A stretch of DNA of 64,000 nucleotides from assembly GCA_001898145.1 (NCBI GenBank), contig MKSR01000036.1, positions 290,898-354,897 of the forward strand. The letters run 5' to 3'. Positions 35,143 to 43,436 of this stretch are shown here, in pieces. This stretch comes from Dyadobacter sp. 50-39 (GTDB taxonomy: Bacteria > Bacteroidota > Bacteroidia > Cytophagales > Spirosomataceae). A program made the position numbers and the translations under genes. The notes below the pieces were generated by a model. That model did no database searches. It was given only the letters and a program-made list of their open reading frames with translations, and was not told the DNA's origin. Each line of letters starts with the position of its first letter. Positions within the stretch are counted from its first letter, which is position 1.

Positions 35143-35531
35143 AGGTCAATGACTTATGGATGGTTCCATGTGTAAATATTGAATACTTTTTAACACTCCA
35201 ACTTAAAAGATCTAAACTAAATTACAAGACTCCGATGAGAATGAAAAAGTCACACCTTTATGTACAAAACGAAGAACTTTCAGCGAACAATGTCCACATG
35301 CATACGTCGTTTTGTAGGTGCGCAAAATAGAAAGTTAATGCAATGATATACAAGGAATTAACTTTGTGTTTTAATGAAGTTTTTGGGTGCAGTGTGCTTC
35401 AACTAATGATACTGGGCATTTTGGGGAATTTTACGACGGCATTACTTCTCTTCTTACGCCCAGGTTGGCAATTCTGACGGGACAGAATACTTTTAGGATA
35501 AATTTCTCGTTTAAAAGCTTATCAGATTCAT
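35143..35531. other. AT-rich intergenic region with two very short open frames
   Basis: Contains the AraC promoter at its left. Two short plus-strand frames start with ATG: 35235-35330 (31 aa, ending TSFCRCAK) and 35343-35477 (44 aa, with a hydrophobic stretch LQLMILGILGNFTTALLLFL). Neither has a recognisable family or clear ribosome-binding site. Probably the left shore of an IS-disturbed region. Confidence 0.3.
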
Positions 35532-35714
35532 CTATTCAGCGCTTTCCTGTTTGGTAACTTTGCGCTTTCTCCCTCTTGGCTTGCCGGTGTACGGCTCTTT
35601 GGGCGCTTCGGCCTCTATTGCTAATTCGTAACCAATTATCCCCTCAGAGTGGTTGAATATAGTAACTGTAAAAATGTACTTCGCAGCTTGATAACCGATA
35701 CCGCCGCGTTTCAA
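35532..35714 (-). pseudogene. C-terminal gene fragment with basic tail
   Basis: A minus-strand frame of about 60 codons starting only at TTG, reading IGYQAAKYIFTVTIFNHSEG, then AEAPKEPYTGKPRGRKRKVT. The Lys/Arg-rich GKPRGRKRK tail looks like the end of a DNA-binding protein. It lies just outside the IS3 element, and removing the IS does not join it in frame to the debris on the other side without a further shift. Interpreted as a gene remnant; family unknown. Confidence 0.3.
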
Positions 35715-35840
35715 AATAACCGGGAGCGCTATTCCTGAGCCTCACCCGATCCTTGTAAACTCAAATGATCCTTCTGTAATACTCCCCGAAATTGAGGCCA
35801 TCGGTTAAGTTTAGTAACTTGACATTAAACCGATGAGACA

Positions 35841-36128
35841 ATGAAACAAAGCCGGAGAAAATTCACAGCAAAATTCAAGGCAATGGTGGCTGTTGAAGCC
35901 TTGAAAGAACGAGAGTCGTTGAGCGAACTAGCGACCAGATTCGAGATTCATCCAACGCAGGTATCGGCCTGGAAACGGGAATTTCTGGACCGCGCGGAAA
36001 AAGCTTTCGGAGATGAGCCGGCCAAGGAAGAGGAATCTGTCGATGTTGACAATCTTTTTAAGCAGATCGGCCAGCTTCAGGTGGAGAACGACTTCTTAAA
36101 AAAAAGCTTGAAAAAAGCAGGTCTATGA
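35841..36128 (+). CDS. IS3-family transposase OrfA
   Basis: A 95-aa DNA-binding subunit: helix-turn-helix in MKQSRRKFTAKFKAMVAVEA and LSELATRFEIHPTQVSAWKR, followed by a leucine-zipper-like coiled coil (NLFKQIGQLQVENDFLKKSL). Near the 3' end zero-frame A_AAA_AAA (36098-36104) could support the minus-one frameshift that makes the OrfAB fusion in IS3 elements. Stop overlaps the orfB ATG (ATGA). Confidence 0.92.
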   Translation: MKQSRRKFTAKFKAMVAVEALKERESLSELATRFEIHPTQVSAWKREFLDRAEKAFGDEPAKEEESVDVDNLFKQIGQLQVENDFLKKSLKKAGL

Positions 36129-36965
36129 AGGAGCGCATGGCATTGATCGACAATAGTCATCCATTGAGCATTCGCCGACAAGCACAAATTCTGAGCATCA
36201 ACCGAAGTCAGTTGTATTATCGACCTGCTGGTGAAAAAGAGGAGAACCTGGCTTTGATGGAGACAATGGACAAAATCTTCTTGTCCGACCCAACGCTGGG
36301 CGTGTTGGGTATGCAGGACGAGCTGGCGGAAAAAGGGATGCCCTACAATGTCAAACGTATTCGGCGACTGCTTCGGAAAATGGCCATTGAATCGATTTAT
36401 CGGCACGGGCCGCCCCGCGAAACGTAACCTTAGCCGTCTGGGAAAAGCGAAATACATTCATCCGTATCTGCTGAGAAATCTTGAAATTAACCGTCCCAAC
36501 CATGTTTGGGCTTTGGATATCAGCTATATACCAATGAAACATGGGTTTATGTACCTGACGGCCATTATGGATCTGTACAGTCGTTATATCGTTGGATGGC
36601 AACTTTCTAACAGCCTGGAAAAGGAAACGCAGACAGAGCTTCTGAATGCAACGATATCCAGGTATGGCAAATCAGAAATAATTAACAGCGATCAGGGCGC
36701 CCAGTATACCTGCGAGCATTGGGTAAGCACATTAAGTGATCTTAAAATCCGGATCAGCATGGATGGAAAAGGCAGGGCGACCGACAATGCGCATATTGAG
36801 CGGTGGTTCCGGACAATTAAACAGAAATATATCTATCTGAATCCCGAGAAAAACGGTCTCGACCTTTATCAGGGAGTCGCTCGATTTGTCCAACATTACA
36901 ATTGCAGAAAGCATCAAGGAATTGGTCGCAGAAAACCAATGAACCTTTACCTGAATGCTGCTTAA
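36125..36965 (+). pseudogene. IS3-family transposase OrfB, interrupted by a one-base frameshift
   Basis: DDE integrase-type transposase split into two frames. The first frame (36125-36427) has the HTH_21 region (SIRRQAQILSINRSQLYYRP, LGVLGMQDELAEKGMPYNVK) and stops after IYRHGPPRET. The second frame continues as NLSRLGKAKYIHPYLLRNLE and contains all three catalytic residues: Asp in WALDISYI, Asp in NSDQGAQY and Glu in DNAHIERWF. One extra base near 36405-36428 explains the break. Transposition would need frameshifting or help from another copy. Confidence 0.85.
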
Positions 36966-37015
36966 TTTTAATTAATAATAGCCGAACGCTGGCCTTAAAA
37001 ATGGGGAGTACTTCA

Positions 37016-37566
37016 TTCTTGCTCTTCGGTGAGATCAGGTACAATGATTTTATTTTTCGTTTCCCTTCTGCCGTTCCAATTTTGAAAGAAGCTGTTTGTG
37101 GCTCTACTCCGCTCTCTTCAAGTGTGGACTGTGGGAAAACAAGTTTTCCTGAATCCGAAATATAGCCTGAGGGCTTGGCTTTCTCAACCGCATTTGCCTT
37201 CGAAACCTGCGGCGCTTTAAGATATACTCTGTATTTGGCTGAATAAGAAGCGCAAGAGAATGCGATAATCGCCAATTGAAACCAGACGCACAGGCGCAAA
37301 ATACCCTAGAGAAAGACCAGCTACTTCTCGAAATTTTTGATGTCTTTGAGGTGAGAGGGGTACTAAGTGTTTAAAGCCATGCCACCCCAAGCTGCTCAAC
37401 CTTTCTAAGACACTAAAAGGCAAACACCTTCGGCGGATTGTTTGACCCTTGCCTTTGATAAGTCTGGGATCAAATCGCCGGTCTGCGCATTCACAGAAAG
37501 CCCAGCAAAAAGCAAGATCAGCAACGATAGTAGTGCCAGAGGGTTCAATTTAAGGCGGCCGACCAA
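37016..37566 (-). pseudogene. Gene debris on the right of the IS: secretory N-terminus and fragments in several frames
   Basis: Three minus-strand pieces. At 37405-37566 a TTG-started frame encodes a clear signal peptide and mature start (LNPLALLSLLILLFAGLSVN, then AQTGDLIPDLSKARVKQSAE) that stops after 53 codons. At 37217-37423 an overlapping frame continues with LERLSSLGWHGFKHLVPLSP. At 37016-37299 a third frame reads YLKAPQVSKANAVEKAKPSG, then KRKIKSLYLISPKSK, up to the IS end. Together they look like one or more genes degraded by frameshifts and then hit by the IS. I recognise no family. The region up to 37629 also carries the LacI gene promoter. Confidence 0.45.
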
Positions 37567-37629
37567 ACCGCAATCACGAATTAACTTACGATTGTTTATC
37601 TTTGGCCGGTATTCAATGTTTCATGTATT

Positions 37630-38703
37630 GTGGAAGGAAAAGAAGACAATTCGTTGGGCGGTGTCAAGGAAATTGCGCGTAGGGCCAACGTTTCTCTGGG
37701 GACCGTGGACCGGGTGATCAACAACCGGGCGGGGGTGGCAGTAAAAACCAGGAACCGGGTAAACGCAATTATTGAAGAGCTCAATTACCAGCCAAACGTG
37801 CTCGCCCGGCGACTTGCCCTGACATCCAGGGGAACCCTGCGGGTTGCAGTTTTACTGCCCGATATTTCAGAAGAAACCGAGTATTGGAAGGCGCCGCTGG
37901 AAGGGATTAATAAGGCGGACCTGGAAATCAGGCAATATGGTGTTCAGGTGGAGCACTACTTTTTTGATCAGAACGTTCAGTCCGTTTTTGCTGAACAAGT
38001 TAACAGGATCATGGCAAATGCCCCCGATGGCGTGCTGATCACGCCGACCTTTGAAAAAGAGTCGATCGCGCTGATGAAATTCTGCAAAAAGAAGAAAATC
38101 CCCTGCGTGCTGATGAACTCGGACATACCCGATCAGCATAGACTTTGCTATATCGGTCCTGAGCTTTTCGACAGCGGATACCTCTCGGGGCAGTTGGTCC
38201 ACTATTGTCTCAAAGAAGGCCAGAAGGCAATGATTGTCAATATCGCCCGGGAGATCGAAAACAACGTGGCGATCCTGCGTAAAGAGGATGGGTTTTTGGC
38301 CTATTTCAGGGAAAAACTTTCCCAGGACCAGCTCGTTCACCTGAATATGACCGATACCGGTTATGCCTCCGTTGCCGCCCGACTTACCGCGCTGCTGGAA
38401 GCACATCAGCAGATTGGCATTATATACGTGACCAATTCCCGGGTCGCATTGGTAGCACAATGGCTGGAATCGATTGGGAGAAAGGATATTGTTCTCATTG
38501 GTTACGATTATCTGGACAAAAACCTGGATTACCTCAAAAGGGGGGTCATCGACTTTTTGCTTTGCGAAAAACCTCAGGAGCAGGGTTACCGCGGCGTGAT
38601 GTCATTGTTTCAATATTTGATATTCTCCACCACCGTCCAGGAGGATTATCTGATACCCATCGATATTGTTACCAGTGCCAATTACCGGTATTATAGAAAT
38701 TAA
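37630..38703 (+). CDS. LacI-family transcriptional regulator
   Basis: A 357-aa regulator with an N-terminal LacI helix-turn-helix (GGVKEIARRANVSLGTVDRV, then INNRAGVAVKTRNRVNAIIE) and the hinge ELNYQPNVLARRLAL. The rest is a periplasmic-binding-protein-like sugar-sensing domain (LRVAVLLPDISEETEYWKAP, VLMNSDIPDQHRLCYIGPEL, IYVTNSRVALVAQWLESIGR). The start is GTG at 37630; no in-frame ATG precedes the helix-turn-helix. First gene of the catabolic island, 58 bp before the first enzyme gene. Three identical-type palindromes downstream are its likely operators; none lies upstream of its own gene. Confidence 0.9.
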   Translation: MEGKEDNSLGGVKEIARRANVSLGTVDRVINNRAGVAVKTRNRVNAIIEELNYQPNVLARRLALTSRGTLRVAVLLPDISEETEYWKAPLEGINKADLEIRQYGVQVEHYFFDQNVQSVFAEQVNRIMANAPDGVLITPTFEKESIALMKFCKKKKIPCVLMNSDIPDQHRLCYIGPELFDSGYLSGQLVHYCLKEGQKAMIVNIAREIENNVAILRKEDGFLAYFREKLSQDQLVHLNMTDTGYASVAARLTALLEAHQQIGIIYVTNSRVALVAQWLESIGRKDIVLIGYDYLDKNLDYLKRGVIDFLLCEKPQEQGYRGVMSLFQYLIFSTTVQEDYLIPIDIVTSANYRYYRN

Positions 38704-38730
38704 GTCTGGCTCTATTTATCAAATCTTTTT

Positions 38731-38746
38731 TCGTGCACGTGCACAG
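38731..38746. promoter_or_regulatory. Putative LacI operator 1
   Basis: TCGTGCACGTGCACAG, 14 of 16 bases matching the perfect palindrome at 40871-40886. Lies 16 bp before the ATG of the first toroid enzyme gene (38762), close enough to block transcription or initiation. Confidence 0.7.
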
Positions 38747-38761
38747 GTTTTTATTTTTCAG

Positions 38762-40636
38762 ATGAAATATCGATATATTATTTCGCTACTGGTTGTTATG
38801 TGCCCTGCCTGGACAGTTCTCTCGCAGTCATTGTCCATCAAGAAAGAGTATGCCTCGACTTTGGTACAACTTTCGGGCACGCTGCTGGAGCTGCAAATAG
38901 ACGGGAACAAAAAGGCCGATTGCGGCGCACTGGCATGTAGCACCTGCCACGTGCTGCATACGCGGGCGGCCGAGGCTGTTTACCCTTTTGCGGTTTCCTA
39001 CCGGATCACGGGTAACAAGCGGTATCTGAAAGGCGCCAAAAACGCAGCAACCTGGCTGATCGGCCAGCAGCAGCCGGACGGGAGTTGGAAAGAAACACCC
39101 GAAGAATGGACAGGTACCACTACCGACCAGCTGCTGATGCTTCTGCTTGCTTATGATGTCATTTCCGGCGAACTGGACAAGCAGGAAAATGCTTCATGGC
39201 TTGCGGCAATCACCAAAGCAGCCGACTATCTTCATCAGGTGATGAAACCCGAGTTTGCCAGCATCAATTATGTAGCCACCACCACAGCCACACTCGCCAC
39301 AGCGCACCAGCTGACAGGGACAGAACGTTACCTTGCCCGTGCACGCGAGCTTGCGCACCGAACGGTTTCTAAGATGGATGAAGGTGGTTTTATCAATGGG
39401 GAAGGCGGCAGGGGAGTAGGGGCCAAATTGGGGATCGATCTTGGGTATGAAATGGAAATGTCGCTTTGGGGGCTGGGCCTCTATGCCAGGATTACCGGCG
39501 ATACTTTGGTTGACAACCGCGTACGCAATGCTTTGAAAACCCATTTAAACTTTATTTATCCGGATGGCTCCATAGACAATTCCTGGGGTATCCGATCTAA
39601 CAAGTGGACGATGTATGGCGGTGCTACTTCGGATGGATGCCAGGCATTGTTCTCGCTTTATGCAGATGATGATCCGCGTTATGCCAGCGCTTCGTATAAA
39701 AACCTGCTTTTTTTAAGAGAGAATATCCTTCCTGGCGGCCTGATCGGCTATGGCCCGCATCACAACCGTGTTTTTGAAACGCAACCATGCATTTACCCGA
39801 CTTTTACCAAAGCAAAAAACCTGGCGATGGCTTATCAGTTTGAGACAACGCAAAGCAGGCCCAATCGGCCTTTGCCGACCGAAAAGATTGGGTGGGTCAA
39901 ATATTTCGATAACCTGGATGTGGTCCAGGTACGGACCAAGAATTTCATGGCGACCATGACAAGCTATCGCTATAAAGACCAAAAGGCGGGCTCTAAAAGC
40001 AAATATATGTTCCGGCCGGATGGGGGCACGATGTCGTACCTCTGGGTAGAAGGCCATGGTGCATTGCAGGTATCGAGTGTGACCGAATATTCCCGGCCCG
40101 AGCCCATGAGCTTTCCCGAAGCTCCTGGCGTAAAATGTCTGACGCCACAGATCTATTACCGGGATTCGATTGGGTATTTTACCAATTTGTTTGAATTCGA
40201 TGCCCGCATGAGTACCAATGCTTTGGATAATGGTCGGTTTCGTGTCAAAGCTAGTGGTGAATTGAAAAACCGGGATTGGATCAATGGCGGTGTCGCTTAT
40301 GCCATTACCTATACTTTTACCGACGATTTCATAGAAAAGAAGGTGGTCCTTACTTATCACGATGCTTTTCCAACGGTGATCATTACCGAACCTTTCGTGA
40401 TGCAGGCTGGGATGGAGATCAGCCAGGCAAATGACAAGACAGTTACTATAAATGCAGGGAAGAAAAATTTTGTTTTCACGACTGATAGAGATGGAAAACT
40501 GATTGTGGGAAAAGATGCTGAGCATTATTGGACGCCCTATCCGGCTATCAAAGCTTTTCCGATAGAAATAGAGATCGCCCCACCGAAGGGAGGCTTTACG
40601 CAGACGGTCATTTACAGGATCGCTTTGGAAAGATAA
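38762..40636 (+). CDS. Secreted alpha/alpha-toroid protein, probable polysaccharide lyase or glycosidase
   Basis: Exported 624-aa protein. The ATG at 38762 follows the operator directly and opens a signal peptide (MKYRYIISLLVVMCPAWTVL); a longer TTG-started frame would run through the operator. The N-terminal 370 residues consist of helical hairpins of alpha/alpha-toroid type (TGNKRYLKGAKNAATWLIGQ, DGSWKETPEEWTGTTTDQLL, NYVATTTATLATAHQLTGTE). The C-terminal 230 residues are beta-rich (YFTNLFEFDARMSTNALDNG, IEKKVVLTYHDAFPTVIITE), as in toroid-plus-sandwich lyases. Cys-rich DCGALACSTCH near residue 58 is unusual. No family can be named with certainty. First enzyme of the island. Confidence 0.72.
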   Translation: MKYRYIISLLVVMCPAWTVLSQSLSIKKEYASTLVQLSGTLLELQIDGNKKADCGALACSTCHVLHTRAAEAVYPFAVSYRITGNKRYLKGAKNAATWLIGQQQPDGSWKETPEEWTGTTTDQLLMLLLAYDVISGELDKQENASWLAAITKAADYLHQVMKPEFASINYVATTTATLATAHQLTGTERYLARARELAHRTVSKMDEGGFINGEGGRGVGAKLGIDLGYEMEMSLWGLGLYARITGDTLVDNRVRNALKTHLNFIYPDGSIDNSWGIRSNKWTMYGGATSDGCQALFSLYADDDPRYASASYKNLLFLRENILPGGLIGYGPHHNRVFETQPCIYPTFTKAKNLAMAYQFETTQSRPNRPLPTEKIGWVKYFDNLDVVQVRTKNFMATMTSYRYKDQKAGSKSKYMFRPDGGTMSYLWVEGHGALQVSSVTEYSRPEPMSFPEAPGVKCLTPQIYYRDSIGYFTNLFEFDARMSTNALDNGRFRVKASGELKNRDWINGGVAYAITYTFTDDFIEKKVVLTYHDAFPTVIITEPFVMQAGMEISQANDKTVTINAGKKNFVFTTDRDGKLIVGKDAEHYWTPYPAIKAFPIEIEIAPPKGGFTQTVIYRIALER

Positions 40637-40782
40637 GATTCTTCTTTTTTAATGCGTGGCATACCACCATTTGAACAAATCCTAAACAATTAATTGCCCA
40701 AAACACCTTCCAGTACACTTTTATACAATTAATCTTCATAAGGACGATAAAAAATTTGGTCGCTATTTTTTTTACTTTAATT

Positions 40783-40798
40783 TTGTGCACGTGCACGA
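40783..40798. promoter_or_regulatory. Putative LacI operator 2
   Basis: TTGTGCACGTGCACGA, 15 of 16 matching the perfect copy. Lies 126 bp before the sugar isomerase ATG and 88 bp upstream of operator 3, a spacing that would allow looping. Confidence 0.72.
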
Positions 40799-40870
40799 TC
40801 GTTAATCACTCCTTACAAAACAGTCCAGGAAACCAGTGATAAGTCAGGCACATTTTATTTTAATCATTTT

Positions 40871-40886
40871 TCGTGCACGTGCACGA
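40871..40886. promoter_or_regulatory. Putative LacI operator 3, perfect palindrome
   Basis: TCGTGCACGTGCACGA, a perfect 16-bp palindrome 22 bp upstream of the isomerase ATG at 40909. LacI-family sites commonly are 14-20 bp palindromes with a central CG or like step. The intergenic region 40637-40908 contains this site, operator 2 and the promoter. Confidence 0.78.
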
Positions 40887-40908
40887 AATTTTAGGTAGAA
40901 AGAGAAAG

Positions 40909-41838
40909 ATGAATAACCCTATCGACATATGTTGTGCATATCTCTATATCATTTCACGATATGGATATCCTCCGCCTGTTGAGGATACGGTCAGCCATAT
41001 CCGGGAAATGGCGGGGCTGGGGTTTTCGTCCATTGAACTAGAAGGAATAGGTAAAAAGAACATTGAATACCTTTTCAAGCATAAAAACACAATTAAAGAA
41101 GCATTGGAGCAGTACGGTTGCAAGGTGCCCATTTTATGCCTTGTACTTCCGCAATTGGGAGCGGATCTGGACGCAGCCGGCGAAGCCGAATGTTTGGAAC
41201 TATTTGAAATGGGTTGCGAAACGGCCCGGTTTTTCGGGGCGGAGGGTGTATTGGACAACGGCCCCCTTTTACCGCTGCAATATCCTGCAAATATGCCCGT
41301 CATGCGCCATTACAGCGGCAGTGAAATCGATAGCCTGCGACCTTTATCTGCTTCCCGCTGGGAGCGTTACTGGGAAGAACTAGCGGACAGATACCGTTCA
41401 GTTTGTGCTATTGCCGCCCGATACGGACTTGATTATCACCTTCATCCATGCGAAGGCAGCCTGACGCCGTCTACTGATTCTTTTTTGTTTTTTGCCGAAG
41501 CAGTTGGTGCGCCGAACCTGATGTTTAACCTCGACACAGCAAACCAATTTCTGATCCGGGAAAACCTGCCGCTCAGTGTGATCCGGTTGGCGCACAGGGT
41601 TAAATACATCCACATTTCAGATAACACAGGTCAACAGGCTGGCCACCTTCCGCCCGGAAGCGGAAACATCAATTGGAAAATTTTCTTTTCCGTGTTGCGC
41701 GAAGTGGGTTTCAACGGCAGGCTTGCCATTGATGTAGGCGGGGCCGAAACTCAGATCGAGGACCTGGATGCTGCCTATTTAGAAACGGCACAGTGGCTCA
41801 GGCAGCAATGGTCCAGCGATCTTAGTGTAAAGTTGTAA
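40909..41838 (+). CDS. Sugar phosphate isomerase/epimerase-type TIM-barrel protein
   Basis: A 309-aa protein of the xylose-isomerase-like TIM-barrel superfamily (AP_endonuc_2). Features are MAGLGFSSIELEGIGKKNIE near residue 35, GLDYHLHPCEGSLTPSTDS near 175, the metal-binding region NLMFNLDTANQFLIRENLPL near 205, and VKYIHISDNTGQQAGHLPPG near 232. There is no signal peptide, so it acts in the cytoplasm on an imported sugar or acid. The ATG at 40909 is chosen because the upstream GTG lies inside operator 3. Followed by the GH28 gene after 35 bp. Confidence 0.85.
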   Translation: MNNPIDICCAYLYIISRYGYPPPVEDTVSHIREMAGLGFSSIELEGIGKKNIEYLFKHKNTIKEALEQYGCKVPILCLVLPQLGADLDAAGEAECLELFEMGCETARFFGAEGVLDNGPLLPLQYPANMPVMRHYSGSEIDSLRPLSASRWERYWEELADRYRSVCAIAARYGLDYHLHPCEGSLTPSTDSFLFFAEAVGAPNLMFNLDTANQFLIRENLPLSVIRLAHRVKYIHISDNTGQQAGHLPPGSGNINWKIFFSVLREVGFNGRLAIDVGGAETQIEDLDAAYLETAQWLRQQWSSDLSVKL

Positions 41839-41873
41839 GTGTTTTATTATGAAGTAATTAGATTAAAAAACTA

Positions 41874-43403
41874 ATGAGTGTGCCTGATAAAAGAAATGTC
41901 GGATCAACTTGGATGCTGCTGTTGGCATTTCATTTTCTGTTTGCCGGAAACCTGACAGCCCAGCAATATGACATCCGGAATTCGGGTGCGATAGGGGATG
42001 GTATCACCGATAATACCCTTTTTATTCAAAAGGCAATCGATTCGTGCACCATCACGGGCGGCACCGTGTACATTCCCAAAGGGACTTACCTGACCGGTAC
42101 CTTGAATTTGAAAAGCAACGTAACCCTCCATCTTTCAGTGAATGCGACTTTGCTCGGGCAGCCTGCGGCAAAATTTTACCCTTACCAGGACTCAGGAATC
42201 CACTTTTATGGGGAAGATTGGGCCAAACAGGCTTTGATTTTTTGTAAAAACCAAAAAAACGTAGCCATTGAAGGCAAAGGGACCATTGACGGCCAGGGAG
42301 CCGCATTTGTGACCACTACCTTGAAAAAGCCGGACCGTTATAAAAACAGACCCTACCTGCTCTGGTTTGCAGGATGTGAAAATGTGTCGGTGACCGGAGT
42401 GCAATTGCGAAATTCAGCATTCTGGATGCAGCATTATCTGGGCTGCAAAAAAGTGCGCATCGACGGGATCAGCATCTGGAACCACTCCAATAAGAACAAC
42501 GATATGATCGATATCGACGGGTGCAGCTACGTGACCATTTCTAACGTCAACGGCGATTCAGATGATGACGGGATTACCATCAAAAGCACCTCACCGCTTA
42601 TATCCGAGCACATTGTAATTTCCAATTGCATCCTCAGTAGCCACTGCAGCGCCATTAAATTCGGCACGGAATCTGTGGGGGGCTTCCGGAATATTGCCAT
42701 TTCAAACTGTGTGATCAAGCCCTCGGCACAAACGACGACCATTTATGGCAAACCCGCCGGGATCGGAGGACTGGCCATGGAGATCGTCGACGGCGGGATC
42801 ATGGAGCATATTGCAATCAGTAATCTTGTGATCGACGGCCCGGAAGTACCGCTCTTTCTAAGACTTGGTAACCGCGCGCGCAAGTACATGGCCACAGCAG
42901 CGGTGCCCAGGCCCGGGATTATGCGCGATATCAGCATTTCTGACGTGGTCGCCACCGGCGCGGGAATTACAGGCTGCTCGGTTTCGGGTATCGCCAAAGC
43001 GAACGTTGAAAATGTTTCCTTCAACAACATCCGCATCGAGTTTGCGGGCGGAGGGGTATCCACTGACGTAACACGGAAAATAGAGGAACTGGAAGATTTG
43101 TACCCGGAAGGGACGATGTTTGGCAAACTTCCCGCGTTTGGATTTTTTATCCGGCATGTGAAAGGGCTCCGGATGTCCGGTATCAGTATGTCGTTCAAAT
43201 ATCCGGAGCAGCGGCCAGCGTTTTTTATAGATGATACCAAAGATTTTGCAATTCTTAATATCGATACAAAACAGGCAGGACCATCTGTGCTTGTGCGCAA
43301 TAGCCTGGATGGACTGGTGTCGGCAAAGAGTAATGGCAAGCCTTCGGAGGATTTCCTTAAAAAGGATGGATCCTCGAAAAACATCAAAGCCAGACTTGAC
43401 TAG
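41874..43403 (+). CDS. Glycoside hydrolase family 28 (polygalacturonase-like), secreted
   Basis: A 509-aa right-handed beta-helix enzyme with a signal sequence (MLLLAFHFLFAGNLTAQQ). The pectinase/pectate-lyase-3-like start YDIRNSGAIGDGITDNTLFI is typical. Catalytic-region features of GH28 are NNDMIDIDGC (Asp210, in place of NTD) and GDSDDDGITIKS (Asp231-Asp232), followed by SSHCSAIKFGTESVGG near 255. The usual GHG and RIK motifs are not canonical, so the substrate may be a rhamnogalacturonan- or uronate-type glycan rather than plain polygalacturonan. Linked to a hexuronate-type transporter gene downstream. Confidence 0.86.
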   Translation: MSVPDKRNVGSTWMLLLAFHFLFAGNLTAQQYDIRNSGAIGDGITDNTLFIQKAIDSCTITGGTVYIPKGTYLTGTLNLKSNVTLHLSVNATLLGQPAAKFYPYQDSGIHFYGEDWAKQALIFCKNQKNVAIEGKGTIDGQGAAFVTTTLKKPDRYKNRPYLLWFAGCENVSVTGVQLRNSAFWMQHYLGCKKVRIDGISIWNHSNKNNDMIDIDGCSYVTISNVNGDSDDDGITIKSTSPLISEHIVISNCILSSHCSAIKFGTESVGGFRNIAISNCVIKPSAQTTTIYGKPAGIGGLAMEIVDGGIMEHIAISNLVIDGPEVPLFLRLGNRARKYMATAAVPRPGIMRDISISDVVATGAGITGCSVSGIAKANVENVSFNNIRIEFAGGGVSTDVTRKIEELEDLYPEGTMFGKLPAFGFFIRHVKGLRMSGISMSFKYPEQRPAFFIDDTKDFAILNIDTKQAGPSVLVRNSLDGLVSAKSNGKPSEDFLKKDGSSKNIKARLD

Positions 43404-43436
43404 ATTTAAAGAAAGAAACCGGTTGACGTATATACA

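Larger units (their letters stand above)
35775..37015 (+). mobile_element. IS3-family insertion sequence, 1241 bp
   Basis: Complete element bounded by TG...CA ends. The terminal inverted repeats match at about 19 of 26 positions: left end TGTAATACTCCCCGAAATTG and right end (complement) TGAAGTACTCCCCATTTTTA, both running on into AGGCC. A 3-bp direct repeat TTC flanks it (35772-35774 and 37016-37018), the target duplication expected of IS3. It encodes orfA and a frameshifted orfB. The intact ends and target repeat indicate a fairly recent insertion. Confidence 0.88.

Noticed and set aside
35235-35330. 31-residue ORF ending in CRCAK, looking a little like a modified-peptide precursor
   Set aside because: No modifying enzyme, exporter or leader motif nearby; length and composition are compatible with chance in AT-rich sequence.
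35343-35477. 44-residue ORF with a hydrophobic segment
   Set aside because: No ribosome-binding site, no partner gene and no recognised family; AT-rich regions often give such frames.
40873-40908. GTG start that would extend the isomerase by 12 residues
   Set aside because: It lies inside the palindromic operator and encodes an atypical leader; ATG 40909 fits the family.
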